The notes under the pieces are model-generated. The model was not told the DNA's origin, did not search any database, and worked only from the letters and a program-made list of their open reading frames with translations. A DNA stretch of 64,000 nucleotides from Mantis religiosa. Taxonomy: Eukaryota > Arthropoda > Insecta > Mantodea > Mantidae. Positions 43,380 to 54,909 of the stretch are shown piece by piece (position 1 is the first letter of the stretch; each line of letters starts with the position of its first letter). The stretch lies in NCBI GenBank assembly GCA_030765055.1, contig CM060953.1, forward strand, positions 105,382,924-105,446,923, in the 5' to 3' direction. The translations under genes and the position numbers were made by a program.

Positions 43380-44600
43380 CAATGGACATACGTTGCACTA
43401 CTGGAAAGGAAAATATCCGCTGACGCTTGTTCATGAATTACTTCGATTACCCTACCTGCAGCTATCACAATGGAACAAATCGCAGAATCGACAATGTGAC
43501 GAAGAACTTACACACCTTAAGAATTCAACGTCACTTGCACTTCAAAAAATAGTCATACCAAATGGTAAAGAACTTGTTTGTGACAGATTTAAAAACGTGG
43601 TTCGCCCTTATATACCTCAACAGCTCAGACAAGCGTTTTCAACTTCATACAAAATCTCACACCCTGCAAGGTATCATCAATTAGTCAAAAGCACATAATA
43701 TGGCCATCACCAAAGAAGGACCTAAGACCTGGATATCAGCATGTATACCTTGGCAACGAAGCAAAGTCTGGAGACACACCAACAGTGCAATAGGACGGTA
43801 TCCTTCAACCACAACAAAGTTCAGTCATATTAACGTCGACATTGTTTGACCTTACCTCCATCACAAGAATATCGCTACCTGCTAACAATTATCACTGGCT
43901 TCTCACCACACAAAACTACCGCATTTCATCCAGCGGCCAATGGCAAAATTGAACGCTGGCACAATCATATTAAGTGTGCACAGATGTCTGAAGACTGGGT
44001 TTTGAACCTTCCCCTAGTCTTGTTAAGTCTTCGATCGTGCATCATTCCACAAGTTGATGCAACAACAGCTGAGATGACTTAGTGTTCAGCAATCAGTTTA
44101 CCAGGGACATTCCTCAATGAAGAGAAGCTAGTGACTGACATTCCAGCTAATTGAATGAACATATGAAGAGCCTTAACAGTTTCCACTGAACATCACGACC
44201 ACAAGAAGATTTTCATACACCCAGAACTGAAAAACAAGTTCGTCTTCGTTCGACATGATGCTCTGGTAACACCTCTGCAGCCAAAATTTGATGGACGGTA
44301 TCCAGTTCTGTCTCACAGCGACAAACACTTCAACTCTAAAAGGTCAACAGGCAAACAAAAATTAGCATTGGCAGATTGAAACCTGCCTTCATTCTAACAT
44401 CTGACAACTTTAAGGACACGTCACAGGAAACCGCTATGGACATTCCATCGCGTTCCACATCAAGAATTGTACGCATACAGCAGACAATAGCTGGCATACA
44501 GGCCTGTGCACCTTTATCGCGGTCTACCAGATCAGGCCGACAGGTCGTCCTCCATCGCAAATACCTGGACGCTGTCACTGGCGGATAATGGTGAAGTCGT
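43380..44600 (+). pseudogene. Integrase relic of another gypsy family
   Basis: Three pieces in order: a linker and zinc-binding region with AFSTSYKISHPARYHQ (43640-43690), then NKVWRHTNS-like sequence; the catalytic start FSHINVDIV and LPPSQEYRYLLTIITGFS (43815-43910); and TTAFHPAANGKIERWHNHIK with LPLVLLSLRSCI (43915-44040). The segment carrying the second catalytic Asp is deleted between TGFS and TTAFHP. The C-terminal part reads LVTPLQPKFDGRYPVLSHSDKHF (44262-44330). It is not the same family as copies 1 and 2. No LTRs were found. Confidence 0.75.
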
Positions 44601-46224
44601 AGCTCCAAAATGTTTTAGTGTGAATTAGTGAAAGTTCTTCCCTTTCATGCATTTGCCTTTTATGATTTTTTAGTATTGTTTTTGTTTTTATTAAATAAAA
44701 GATGGGCCTCATATACCAATAGTTATTTTATGGATCTCTACGTATACAATTAACCACATGAAACCATAATCATATTCTATATCACGTTTTACGTCATCAG
44801 CGCACAATGGGCTACTATGGACCATCACAGAGTACCAAATTTCGACCATGCTTTTCTTATGGAAGAATTAAGTGCACTGTTGCCAAATGTGTGTGTTTTC
44901 AAAGGCGAGTAGGATAAAATAGGAATGTGCATTTTGGTATGAAATGTGTGGAAGAATACGATGGTATGCACTAAAAATCTTTCATATAATTTCATATTTT
45001 TAAATAATAAGATGCAAAATATTATTGAAAGCAAATTTATAAAATCTCTCACGCTCCGGAAGTTAAGAAATAGTTTTAAATGGAAATAATTGTAACGAAA
45101 AAATATCTGGATTATTCTTTTTCCTTTGGGTGTTTATATTAAATCAATATATGTAATCCATTCCTTAAAGTATAAAGTTTTAAACAAAGTGTTGAATTCT
45201 TCATTTATACAGTGGAAAATATCGCTGGCTGATTCTTGTTTTAAAATCCAAATGAAAATGTTCAGCGATAGGAAAGGTCTATGTCAAGTTGCCTCAACAC
45301 AGAAATGCTATGGTTATGTTCCTACGAGATTACGATTCCACCAGACGCCGGTTTAGGCTTTTTCGGGTACCTCATACGCCTTGCCGCCACGAGGTATCCC
45401 ACAAGCTAATTCGTTCAGCAGTAAAAGCTTAGCTCCTTATAAAACATCCAAGAGCTGTTTGGTCTCAAAATTAAACCCCTTAGTCAAGGAAACGTAAACA
45501 CCAGAGTGCACTAAGTCTTGCATCCTGTCTAGAATTCAGAGGAGTACAATAACCTCCTCATAACCTAAAGTCGATTAAATCTTCAAAACCAATCTGTAAA
45601 ATTCCCTAAAATTCTTTCTGTGGAAATGCCAATAACTAGATGGCACTCAGCAAGAAACCTTCGTGCTGTGTACAGCCTGTCAGCACCACGGACAGATGGA
45701 TTTTCTCGTTATGTAGTCCTCGTTAAAACATACATTTTATATCAAATACATTTCTTTTGGCAGAGTGGTATATTTCAGAGATGGTAAGTTCATATCTATC
45801 GCAGAGCTGCCAACTCCAAAGATATAGCTCGTTAAAGCGTATTGTATTCCCATATTGTCCATTGCAACTAAAAAAGATTAGCAATAGAACAATTTCTGCA
45901 AATGTTTACGCCCATTAACATGAGGCATTTTGAGAAATAAGTGTTAGTAAGATGGGCATGACTTTAGTATATCAGATTTTTACAGTATAATACTAAGGTA
46001 TAATCATTACATCTAGCCCGTCACCATTTTTGTTATATATAACCTGTCCTTAACTTGATGAATTACACGTGTATGTAATTTGTATCAATTGCTCCGATGT
46101 ATCTTCACTGACAATGCCAGTGCTACAATAGGAGCTGCTATGGTCTCATAATATAACTACTGAACTATGTCGCAACCCTTTGACAGATTTTTTTGTTGTA
46201 ATTTACGTCCTCCAACGTTAAGTC
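44601..46224. other. AT-rich spacer, no gene seen
   Basis: Short ORFs only, without motifs. Nothing recognised. Confidence 0.45.
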
Positions 46225-46428
46225 ATATCGGACGGTGAATGAATTGGGTGAAATGATGCTCAAATGAGTCCAGGGTCCATGGAGCTTTGAGTTACCCGAC
46301 ATTCGTCTTGAAGGATAAGGGAAAACCCCGGCAAAACCTTATCCAGTTAACTCACCCTTACCGAGATTCGAACTCGGGACCTCTTGAACGTGAGGCAGAC
46401 ATGCTACCACCACGCTACCGAGGCGGGC
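46225..46428 (-). mobile_element. tRNA-derived SINE
   Basis: On the minus strand the head GCCCGCCTCGGTAGCG carries an A-box-like GGTGGTAGCATG and a B box GAGTTCGAATCTCGG, as in RNA polymerase III promoters. A SINE-type body follows (CCGGGGTTTTCCCTTATCC, then ACGAATGTCGGG). The tRNA part is not a functional tRNA because no proper acceptor stem closes. The 3' limit is approximate. Confidence 0.78.
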
Positions 46429-48336
46429 AACTAGAAGCCACCTTCGCCTGTCATAGGACAAATTGTTAAGGTCGTTCAATAATTTACCAACATAATTCCA
46501 GATAAACAGAAAACCCAATAGTTCAGTAATCGCCAAAATTTAGATCTCCCAAAATGAAATAATTATTCCAAAGAGAATTTAAACATTCTACCTACCAGTT
46601 GTAAATTGTGGCATATAAGCCACATTTAAGCATTGGATTTTATTCATTCCCCATGGCAATCTTGGATCTCTTAACGCAGACCTTAAATTTTAACATTTGT
46701 CTATGAACTGACTACTGAAAAGCCTGCTATATTTTGGGGGTTTCCAGCTTTTCCATTGAATAACATTAATCCACTGATTTAAAATTTTATTTAAATTTAT
46801 TTTAACACGTCAGAACTTGAATGGGGAAATATCAATAACATATGAAGATACCGGAACGTTTCACACCTTAAATTATTAGTAAGTTATACAAACACAAGCG
46901 AATCGTGTGGCAAACGAAATTTAAAAGATGTACTCTACAGTACTACTGATGAACCTCTGAGAACAATCTTTGGATACTATTCATATGCAACAGTTTATGG
47001 CCTTCATTTGGCCTTAAATTTCATTAAAATATATCGTAGCCATATACGATACAATGATATTCACCCGATAAATACGGTCTGATTTAATTGATAAAAACTC
47101 CATTTTGCTCTTTCCAAATACCCTATGTCCGTTGTCATTTCAGATGGTCATAAATAGAACAAGAATAGACAACTGAAATAAATTATATCTAAAACAAATT
47201 AAAATTGTGCCCATAGGAGTAATAAAATAAAGATTAATGAGAATTTAAATCACGTTAAATGAAATAAAAGACAAAGAACTGTAATGAAGCTGATGAATAT
47301 AGGACAATAAATAAAGGAATATGCTATTTAACAAGTAGTAAAATACCAGACGTTTTACACATTAAAGGGCATTATTGCAAATTAAGTTCAATATTGAAAA
47401 AAGGTGTGAAAAACCATGTGGTGGTTACCTTGCCAAAGAATTTCTGTAAAGATTTGTCTCACCTTGCTGTAATTATAAAGTTACTGCCCAATAAACAGTA
47501 TTCCCATTATTAATGTATTTTACATTCCACATTTTTTGAATTTACATAAAATATTCATTCAAGAACCTAGCTCATTTGTTTTTGTTGGTGGCGGTAGGTA
47601 GCATTGTGAAAGAAAATCCTCCAGAACAGAATTTTTAGTGTATTTTAGTTAATGTTGTTATTTTCTATTAAATTGTCTCGCTAGTAATTTTCATACAATA
47701 GGTGGATATTGAAAAATTCAAAGGGTAGGTACCTAAGGTGATATAATCAACAAGACGCTCAAGATGCATATTTACTGAAATGGCATAATGGAAACAATTC
47801 AGCCTACACGTGTTTTCCTTGAATATCCATGTCATAAAACGCTAAGAATTGGGTAGATTATTTTCGCTTCTGTCTCAAATTACAGCAGTTTTAACTCATG
47901 CAGTAATTGTAATGAAATATGCAGTTCTTTTCTTTAATCAAAACAACTAAAAATTGTATAAAGCTGCGAAAAGCTTGTAGAGATCTGAAGCAGGTTCTGA
48001 GATGTCCGGTTACATATTCGTAACCTTCGCCATCAAGGTAGCGTTGGCTAAACGGTGTTATTAGGGGTGGCTCGTCCTTACGTTTGAAAATTTGTAATTC
48101 ATGAAGATAGAAAAGGTTCTTCCGCTATTGTATTTAATGTTGATAAACATGCAAACAATCTGTAAAGCACCTTTAGTGAAGTGACCAAATTTTATGAATT
48201 ATGGTGACAATTCCCATGTCTACTGTAGAACCAGAACACTGATGATGATAAAAGTTTTCTGTGGAACACCATCACTCAGGATCAACTCACCTCTCTGGCC
48301 ATGCTATCCATGGATAGTATTTTTGAGCAAACCACT
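46429..48336. other. AT-rich spacer, no gene seen
   Basis: Nothing recognised. The last 100 bp include TCCATGGATAG just outside the fold-back element. Confidence 0.45.
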
Positions 48337-48560
48337 CTCCAGCGGTTAATAGTCATTGGATCTAGTTTCGAATCTCAGTGATATAACTTAAATAAATCTG
48401 AATATAAATAGTTTACGCATCAAACAAAAGGTTTAAAATGTCCTTAATAAGTATAGTAATAGACAAGAATGCATTACCAGGGTTTTAAGGGAAGTCATCA
48501 ATTATTGTTACCACCAAACGCTTTCCCCACTGCTGAATTCCCCCATCACTATTGAAAGAG

Positions 48561-48568
48561 TATATAAG
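48561..48568 (+). promoter_or_regulatory. TATA box, left arm
   Basis: TATATAAG is followed about 25-35 bp later by a CATTAGTC-type initiator candidate, reading toward the centre of the fold-back element. Confidence 0.55.
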
Positions 48569-49611
48569 ACTCTCCGGCTTAGAGCGCCACATTAGTCCGG
48601 GAATTCTTTCAGCGTATTTATTTGCAATGACTGATATGTCAAATCTGGGGATTAAGTGTGCAGAGGAGTCACATCATTACGCGTATTGCCACAAAGAATT
48701 ATACAATGGTCTTATGCATTCAATTTTTTGAAACAGACCTTCATACCACGATCAGATGTCTTCTCGTGAAGTATGCACAGAAAACTGCCCAGTATACAGA
48801 AAGCGATACAGATAAGTATAATAATTATTATTCTCTTTTCTTCAAGAGAATTTACTACCGATTTTTATTTAAGAAGAAAAAGTAATTTGAAATATATTCG
48901 CTATTCCAGGCAAGAGCCGCTTCAAGAGCAAGAACAAAGCGGAATTGATGAGGTTGTGGATTCACTTCAAGTCACGAGGCCATACACCACTCTGAATTTT
49001 TTAACGGTGATACGCATGCCACCCTCTGTACGCAGCCCGAGACGCATGAGCATATGTACTGTCACTTCCTCTGCAATGAGAAGTGTAGCGTGTACCAGCT
49101 CAGACAGAGACAATCAAAGTAAGTGGAACTAAAGAAATTCACGACTCTTTTCTTAAAGAATCATTGAAATATATAATTCCATGTACAAAAACACCTTTGG
49201 TACAGGCTTCAAATGACAGTTCGAGATCCTAGGCCTGTTATTCATTGCGATATCTCCAGTGATGAGGTAGAAAAGGATGTTCCTATTGCGGAGCGATCTA
49301 CACAGCCTATAGACGACTTCCTGGCAGATCAGGGCAATGAAATTACTGAGAATCTTACTCCAGCATAAAATCGGAACGCCGCAAAACATCAATGTAGGTA
49401 TTCTTGTCATACTTGCTACACTTTTCATTGCAGAGGAATTAACTGTACATATGCTCATGAGCCTCGGGCTGCGTACAGAGGGTAGCATGCGTATCACCGT
49501 TACAAAATTCAGAGTAGTGACTTGAAGTGAATGCATCAACCTCATCAATTCTGCTTTGTTTTTGATCATGAACTGGCTCTTGCATGGAAGAGCGAATATG
49601 TTTCAAATTTC

Positions 49612-49904
49612 TTAAATATAAATCGGTAGTAAATTCTCTGGAAGAAAAAAAGAATAATTATTGTACTTACCTGTATCACTTTCTGTAGACTGGGCAGTTG
49701 TCTGTGCATACTTCACGAGAAGACATCTGATTGTGGTATGAAAGTCTCTTGCAAAAAAATTGAATGCATAAGACCATTGCATAGCTCTTTGTGGTAATAC
49801 GCGTAATGATTCGACTCCTCTGCACACTCAATCCCGAGATTTGACATATCAGTCATAGAAAATAAATACGCTGAAAGAATCCCCGAAATAATATGGCGCT
49901 CCAA
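49612..49904 (-). CDS. Exon-like ORFs in the right arm, unknown product
   Basis: Two overlapping open frames begin downstream of the right-arm TATA box. One starts MERHIISGILSAYLFSMTDM and closes in the middle of the exon. The other contains FNFFARDFHTTIRCLLVKYA and runs up to a consensus donor at about 49672, then reads through the intron to a stop. The counterpart in the left arm has the same frames with substitutions, so both copies derive from one unit. No domain recognised; a real gene is possible but unproven. Confidence 0.35.
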
Positions 49905-49914
49905 GCCGGAGAGT

Positions 49915-49922
49915 CTTATATA
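49915..49922 (-). promoter_or_regulatory. TATA box, right arm
   Basis: TATATAAG on the minus strand, at the position equivalent to the left-arm box. Confidence 0.55.
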
Positions 49923-50147
49923 CTCTTTCTATGGTGGTTGGGGAATTCAGGAGTGGGGAAAGCGTTTGGTGGTAACAATAATTGATGATGTCCCTTAAAA
50001 AACCCTGGTAATGCATTCTTGTCTATTACTATACTTATTAAGGACATTTCAACCCTTTTGTTTCATGCTTAAGCTATTTATATTCAGATTAATTTAAGTT
50101 ACATCTATGACATTCGAACTTAGATCCAATGGCTATAACCGCTGGAG

Positions 50148-50624
50148 TAATTTTTTTTTATTTCACCCTCAATAGGCCCATAGCAGATATGGTAATTACA
50201 GAGTATAAGCGTAATGAAGAAATGATCCTGACTGCTCAGGATCTTAAACATTGAGACATTTACCTCATATGATTTTTAAAGATTAGCATTAATTGATGGC
50301 GCCGTGCATTGGTCATAAATACTGAAAGTAAAAGAATGGTGTTGATTTCCAAGTGTGTTCAATTTAAATTTCTCTAACAGGTGTACATAGTGAGGAGACC
50401 CCTCATTATTACGGTTCACCAGTTACGGTTAACTTGTCATTCTTAGCGGTAAAACCTTTGTACAAAAATTGAAGAAAGTTCTCCTACAAGCAACTTTAAA
50501 TGAACAGAATGGAAAATAACTTGGAGTACTTCAATGTAGTTAATTAAATATTTAGCAGCATTAGCCTATAAGGTACATCAAGTGTTTTCAATAATAAGTC
50601 TGGAAAAGCAGTAATCAAGCGCTA
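50148..50624. other. AT-rich interior sequence
   Basis: It lies between the fold-back element and the large right arm. No gene seen. Confidence 0.45.
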
Positions 50625-51400
50625 GATTTTGTAAACAAGCTGCAACCTCAAAACTAAATAAAATATTTGCATTACTTACGTTATATCGCTGGGATTCAAA
50701 CCTAGATCCACTGGCTATTAACCATAGAAGTTAATTTTTCCCACCATCAATTTCAAGTTATTCTGGTAATAAAGTACTGTTTTCGCTCTTAACCACAGGA
50801 CCATTTACTTCAAATGATATTTTTAAAATAAACATTAAATGATCGGACCATGCCTTTGAGAGAGGTCGCTACCTCCAGCAACAAAATAACTTTGCGTGAC
50901 AGATGGTCCCCTATCACTTTGGAGGCTGGGAAATGTCACAGGCGGGGGGTGGGTTTTTCAACAGACAATGCTTCTCACAGGATGGTGGAAACAATAATTG
51001 ATAACTTTCCTTAAAAAAACCTGGGAATGCTTTCTACTGTTTACTCACACACTTAAAAGTGAGGTTGGAATTAAATAGCATCTTTCTACTGTTTACCCAC
51101 ACACTTAAAAGTGATGTTGGAAATAAATAGCATCTTGGACACATATAACCTGCACCAGAACTAGGGGAGCGACACATTTTTTCGATCATACTGCTGCAAC
51201 ATAAATGTGTCTCTCTTTACATAAGACCCGACACAATCTTTGTGAGATCAGAATTAATGGGACCCATTAATTTATATAAGAAAAACTTTGAAGTTTCAAT
51301 GACTGTTTGCTTGGGGGAGCAGTCACACCCCTACCAAAATCCCTGAAAATGCATTTTTGTGTTTACCTTTAGATAATCTCTGTCGAGTAACAGGCGGTCG
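50625..51400 (-). repeat. Right arm of the large inverted repeat
   Basis: The reverse complement of the left arm, slightly longer because a segment of about 50 bp (TTCTACTGTTTAC-x-CACACACTTAAAAGTG) is tandemly duplicated at 51026-51130. Confidence 0.85.
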
Positions 51401-52498
51401 TAGGGCCCAATGGGACTTGCTGAAGATCAGAGAGGGCGTGCTGTTCCGGGTATGGGAATCACCCGATGGGAAGACTCTTAGAGAACAGTTGGTACTTCCC
51501 CGGAATAAGGTCCCGGAAGTCTTGGAGGAAGTGCACACCAGTACTTCAGGAGGACACTTTGGAACGAACCGAACGATTAACAAACTAGTGCCGCGCTACT
51601 ACTGGCTGAGGCTCCGAGCAGACGCTGAGGGATGGTGCCGTCAAAGTAATGTGTGCGCGGCGAGTCACGGCCCCCAGACTATAAGCCGGGGTCACTTGCA
51701 CCAGTACAACAACGGAGCGCCATTCGAACGGATCGCTGTCGACATAACTGGACCATTCCCAGTGTCCGACCGAGGCAACAAGTACCTGATGGTGGCCGTG
51801 GACTACTTCACCAAGTGGCCGGAGGTGTATGCCATTCCGAACCAGGAGTAGTCGTTGGATTTCCACAGCGACCATGGTACCAATTTTGATCCCAAACGAA
51901 TGAAGGAGTTACTTGAAAGGCTTGGGGTGAACAAGACCCACACGACGCCTCTACAACCCCAGTCGGAGAGCATGATCGAAAGATACATCAAGAGCTTAGA
52001 GGAACACCTGCGGAAGGTCGGGTCCAGCCATCAGCGAGACTGGGACGTCAAGGTGTCACTGTTCCTGCTGGCCTACCGCTCGTCAACACCGTTCGGCCGA
52101 GAGTTACGCCTCCATTGTGACCTGGCTTTAGGAAGCCCTCCGGATATGAAACAGCCAGCGACCAAGTATGTGTAGAAACAGCTGTACCACCTCTACGACA
52201 TGCACCTGATGGCTCGCCAGAACATCCACAAGGCGAGCGACCACATGAAGACCCGATACGATAGGCAACCCAACAGCCAAGGTTTCCAGCACGGTAACCT
52301 GTTCTGGTTGTAACACCCTACCCGTACCAAGGGACGCTGCCCGAAGCTTCAGCAGCCATGGAAAGGACCGTACCGGGTTGTGAAGAGGATTAGCGACGTG
52401 GTATACCGCATCCAGGAGGTGCCCCGAGGGAAGATGTTGGTGGTACACCTGTATTGCCTGGCCCTCTACGATGGTGCTATTCGGAATGACCAGCTTTG
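51398..52498 (+). pseudogene. pol: Integrase of gypsy copy 2
   Basis: It starts inside the pre-integrase region (GPNGTC-like bases matching copy 1 at 22862) and reads LLKIREGVLFRVWESPDG, then a zinc-binding part, then FERIAVDITGPFPVSDRG (first catalytic D) and YFTKWPEVYAIPNQE followed by TAG at 51849-51851. The next piece is DFHSDHGTNFDPKR (second catalytic D), TTPLQPQSESMIERYIK (catalytic E) and FLLAYRSSTP. Compared with copy 1, sequence after PNQE (AKTITNCLVEQVFCQF-like) is deleted. The C-terminal GPY/F part (PKLQQPWKGPYRVVKR) has stops and ends before the polypurine tract. Confidence 0.82.
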
Positions 52499-52510
52499 AG
52501 GAGCGAGCAG
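52496..52510 (+). promoter_or_regulatory. Polypurine tract of gypsy copy 2
   Basis: TTTGAGGAGCGAGCAG precedes the 3' LTR at the same place as in copy 1, with one purine changed to C. Confidence 0.7.
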
Positions 52511-53003
52511 TGTCACCCAATTATCGGAAGGCATGACCAACCGGCAGCTGTGCGAGGTACAGGAGGCATTCAGCTCACGCCTACCCTAACGCGCAGTACC
52601 CATGAAGCGCTGAGGTGAGACAGCTCGGGGAGGGAAGCAAGAAGAGTAATCACTGGTTTACCCCTACTCTGCTTGCCTACAAAGATCGCGTAACACTGTG
52701 ACGACTTCGTGTACAGAAAGTTCCAGCAACAGCGATCTTTCTATATAAGAGCTGCAGTGGACCAGCCTGTCAGTTCTTGGCGAGCAGCCGTGAAGATCAC
52801 AGTGCCCGCGAACGGACAGGAAGACTCCGTGCGTGTATCAGAGGAGTTTCTAGACAGCTCTAGAGGGAGTTGTACGTAATTGTGAATGTTTCGTAGTTGG
52901 AGTGTTACGTAATTTTGTGTAATACGTGATCCCGCTGTCTAAATAAAGAACATTTTGAGATTGTGCAACTGGACCTTTAATGTCACGAACCCACAAAGGC
53001 ACA
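52511..53003 (+). repeat. 3' LTR of gypsy copy 2
   Basis: TGTCACCC to GGCACA, 493 bp. TATA-like CTATATAAGAG near 52741; AATAAAGAACATTTT near 52943. Confidence 0.82.
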
Positions 53004-54909
53004 TTATTAGTGAGGTTAGTTGCTCCAGGCGTTACCTGGCATTTACCTAAGGTAAGGCAAAGCCTATGAGAAAGAACCTCAAACACGTAATGAAATACAC
53101 AAATAATAGTATAAAAATCAATTAAATCTATGTAATTACAGTATACAATGTATCATATCATTAAGGTGTTTGAGAGGAATTACTGCTAATTAGGCAAAAG
53201 ATTAATAATATCAACTACTAGTCATCCAGAAGCTATAAAGATTATATAGGTAAATTAAAAATAAAGGTGAGCGTTAATTGTAGTATTTGAAGAAATATCT
53301 GTAATTAAGCAATTAACTTCTTGAATTACTGCCTAAATAAATCTCAAATCATTATGGATTTAAAAATATAGAAGACGATATAAAACAAATATCGCTTAAT
53401 TGGTCAACAAAAAACAAATACAGAAAAGGACTGAAATTATACAGAACTGAGTATTTTCATCTTTTTGTTCATGGCCTGTGTTAGCCGTTCGTTCTTCCAC
53501 AAATGCTATTTTGCTTATCTTTAATGTATTTATAACTCTGAAATGGGACACGTGTCTTAATTATATATATATATGCGTTCTTTGTTTTGCTCATAGCCTT
53601 GTACTATCAGGCACCTAGAAATTTGAGGTAAAACATTCCTCCAGAGAACTAGTATGGCCAAAATTATCCAGAAATTCATACAACTGATTGTGGAGCTTAT
53701 GTAAAAGTAGTATCAGGTTCTCATTGGCGCATGGTAACTTGGAGGTTAACAAGTTAGCAAGTGATGGAGCATGATTGGAATTTCCAACGAAATTCAATAA
53801 AGTTCGGCTTCAATATTGGAACATTCACTTCTTGATTTTTGTATCTGAAAATAAAATCGAAGTAATGTAAGGCCAATAAGCTTTTATTTTTCCGTGAATA
53901 ATTTTCACAGCAATCCATTGAATAACGTTTTGTAACATCTTAAGGTACAACAGCTATTCACAATAGAGCAATAAAACAATTTTAAACGCAAATATATGAT
54001 TATTCTCATTTCTCTGTACCTGGAGTAAGTAGCCAAGATCACGAGATGATTTATCAAATGCTCTTTCTTCCACAGGAACTTGCAACAGTCCTTCTCTTAC
54101 ATTGAAGTTTTTAAGATGGCCAAACCACAGAATATCGAACCACTACAAATTTAAAAGTTATAGCATAACTTGAATCAGCCAATCGCCTTCGTGATCCGGT
54201 ACACCAGCATCTCTATTTTCGGGTGGCAAGCTAAAATCTTTCGTTGCCATTTCTCCTATCTCGGCTTCACCCCTATGGGCCTCTTCACTTAAATTGTTTG
54301 GTTTCTTTTCCTTTGAATTCTTCCAATTGATCTACTTTGCTATCTGTTCCCCGATGTTGTATACTTTAGATTACAATTTTCATCATGCTCTGAATTCCTA
54401 AATATGTCCCTTTTTCATGAATTTGTCACTATCAAAAATAAATCCAACTTTCATTTACCTGGAACTTATGAGAAACTGTAGCTTTACATGGAAATGTTAC
54501 CAACATTTGGCGTAACCTATAATCATGAGGCACCAGCGTTCATGTTCAGAGTATCCTTCTCGTGGATAAGTTCTGGTTTCTCCATGGCTCCGAATCGTGT
54601 CGACCCATTCCTGTCCCCTGTTATTTAATTCTTATTCCTTGTCGTCTAGTCTGGACTAAGCCTAATTCACTTTGGGCCGTCTGATTTTTGAGGTACTCGG
54701 TTCTCCCACTACGAACAGGGCAGGGCCAAGGAGAGTCTCTTACTTTCATTTCAAAAAGCATTAAACGACTTGAAAGGCCTACAAGACCCCTTGTTTCCAG
54801 ATACGAACCTATTGCAGCTGTAGAAGAACATGCTGAATGGACGTTGTATGCATTTCAAAGTGCCATTGTATAGAAAATATAGTGGCTATTTTACAGAACA
54901 CAAACATTA
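53004..54909. other. AT-rich spacer, no gene seen
   Basis: Short ORFs without motifs, including a small TA run at 53561-53573. Nothing recognised. Confidence 0.45.

Larger units (their letters stand above)
48337..50147. mobile_element. Fold-back element with 0.75-kb arms, each carrying a promoter and exon-like unit
   Basis: Left arm 48337-49089 and right arm 49415-50147 are reverse complements around a 325-bp spacer. Each arm, read inward, has TATATAAG, an ATG about 60-70 bp later (ATGACTGATATGTCAAATCT), an open stretch, a splice donor/acceptor-like intron of about 40 bp, and a second open stretch that includes ATGCACACTCTGTACGCAG-like sequence. The right arm keeps a consensus donor (CAG/GTAAGT on the minus strand near 49672); in the left arm the same site reads CAG/ATAAGT. 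I recognise no protein family. It resembles a DNA virus or transposon whose long inverted termini drive inward transcription. Confidence 0.65.
38940..51400. mobile_element. Large inverted-repeat-bounded insertion (12.5 kb), unclassified
   Basis: Arms at 38940-39688 and 50625-51400 are reverse complements with frequent small differences, and the outer edge lies against gypsy sequence on the right. The interior has no transposase that fits the arms; it holds other mobile elements. It could be a long-TIR DNA transposon that has lost its genes, or a fold-back element with secondary insertions. No target duplication could be defined because the left edge is ragged. Confidence 0.6.
36116..53003 (+). 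mobile_element. Ty3/gypsy copy 2, split by a 12.7-kb insertion
   Basis: The left part (LTR, gag, protease, first bases of RT; 36116-38684) and the right part (integrase, polypurine tract, LTR; 51398-53003) carry complementary halves of the same gypsy family, in the same orientation. Compared with copy 1, about 1.4 kb covering RT and RNase H is missing at the junction. The two LTRs share a subfamily start (TGT...CCAATTATCGGAAGGCA-like) that differs from copy 1. No matching target duplication was found outside the two LTRs, so two separate fragments remain possible. Confidence 0.65.

Noticed and set aside
46339..46428. Possible tRNA gene
   Set aside because: A and B boxes are present, but a SINE body follows and the acceptor stem does not close.
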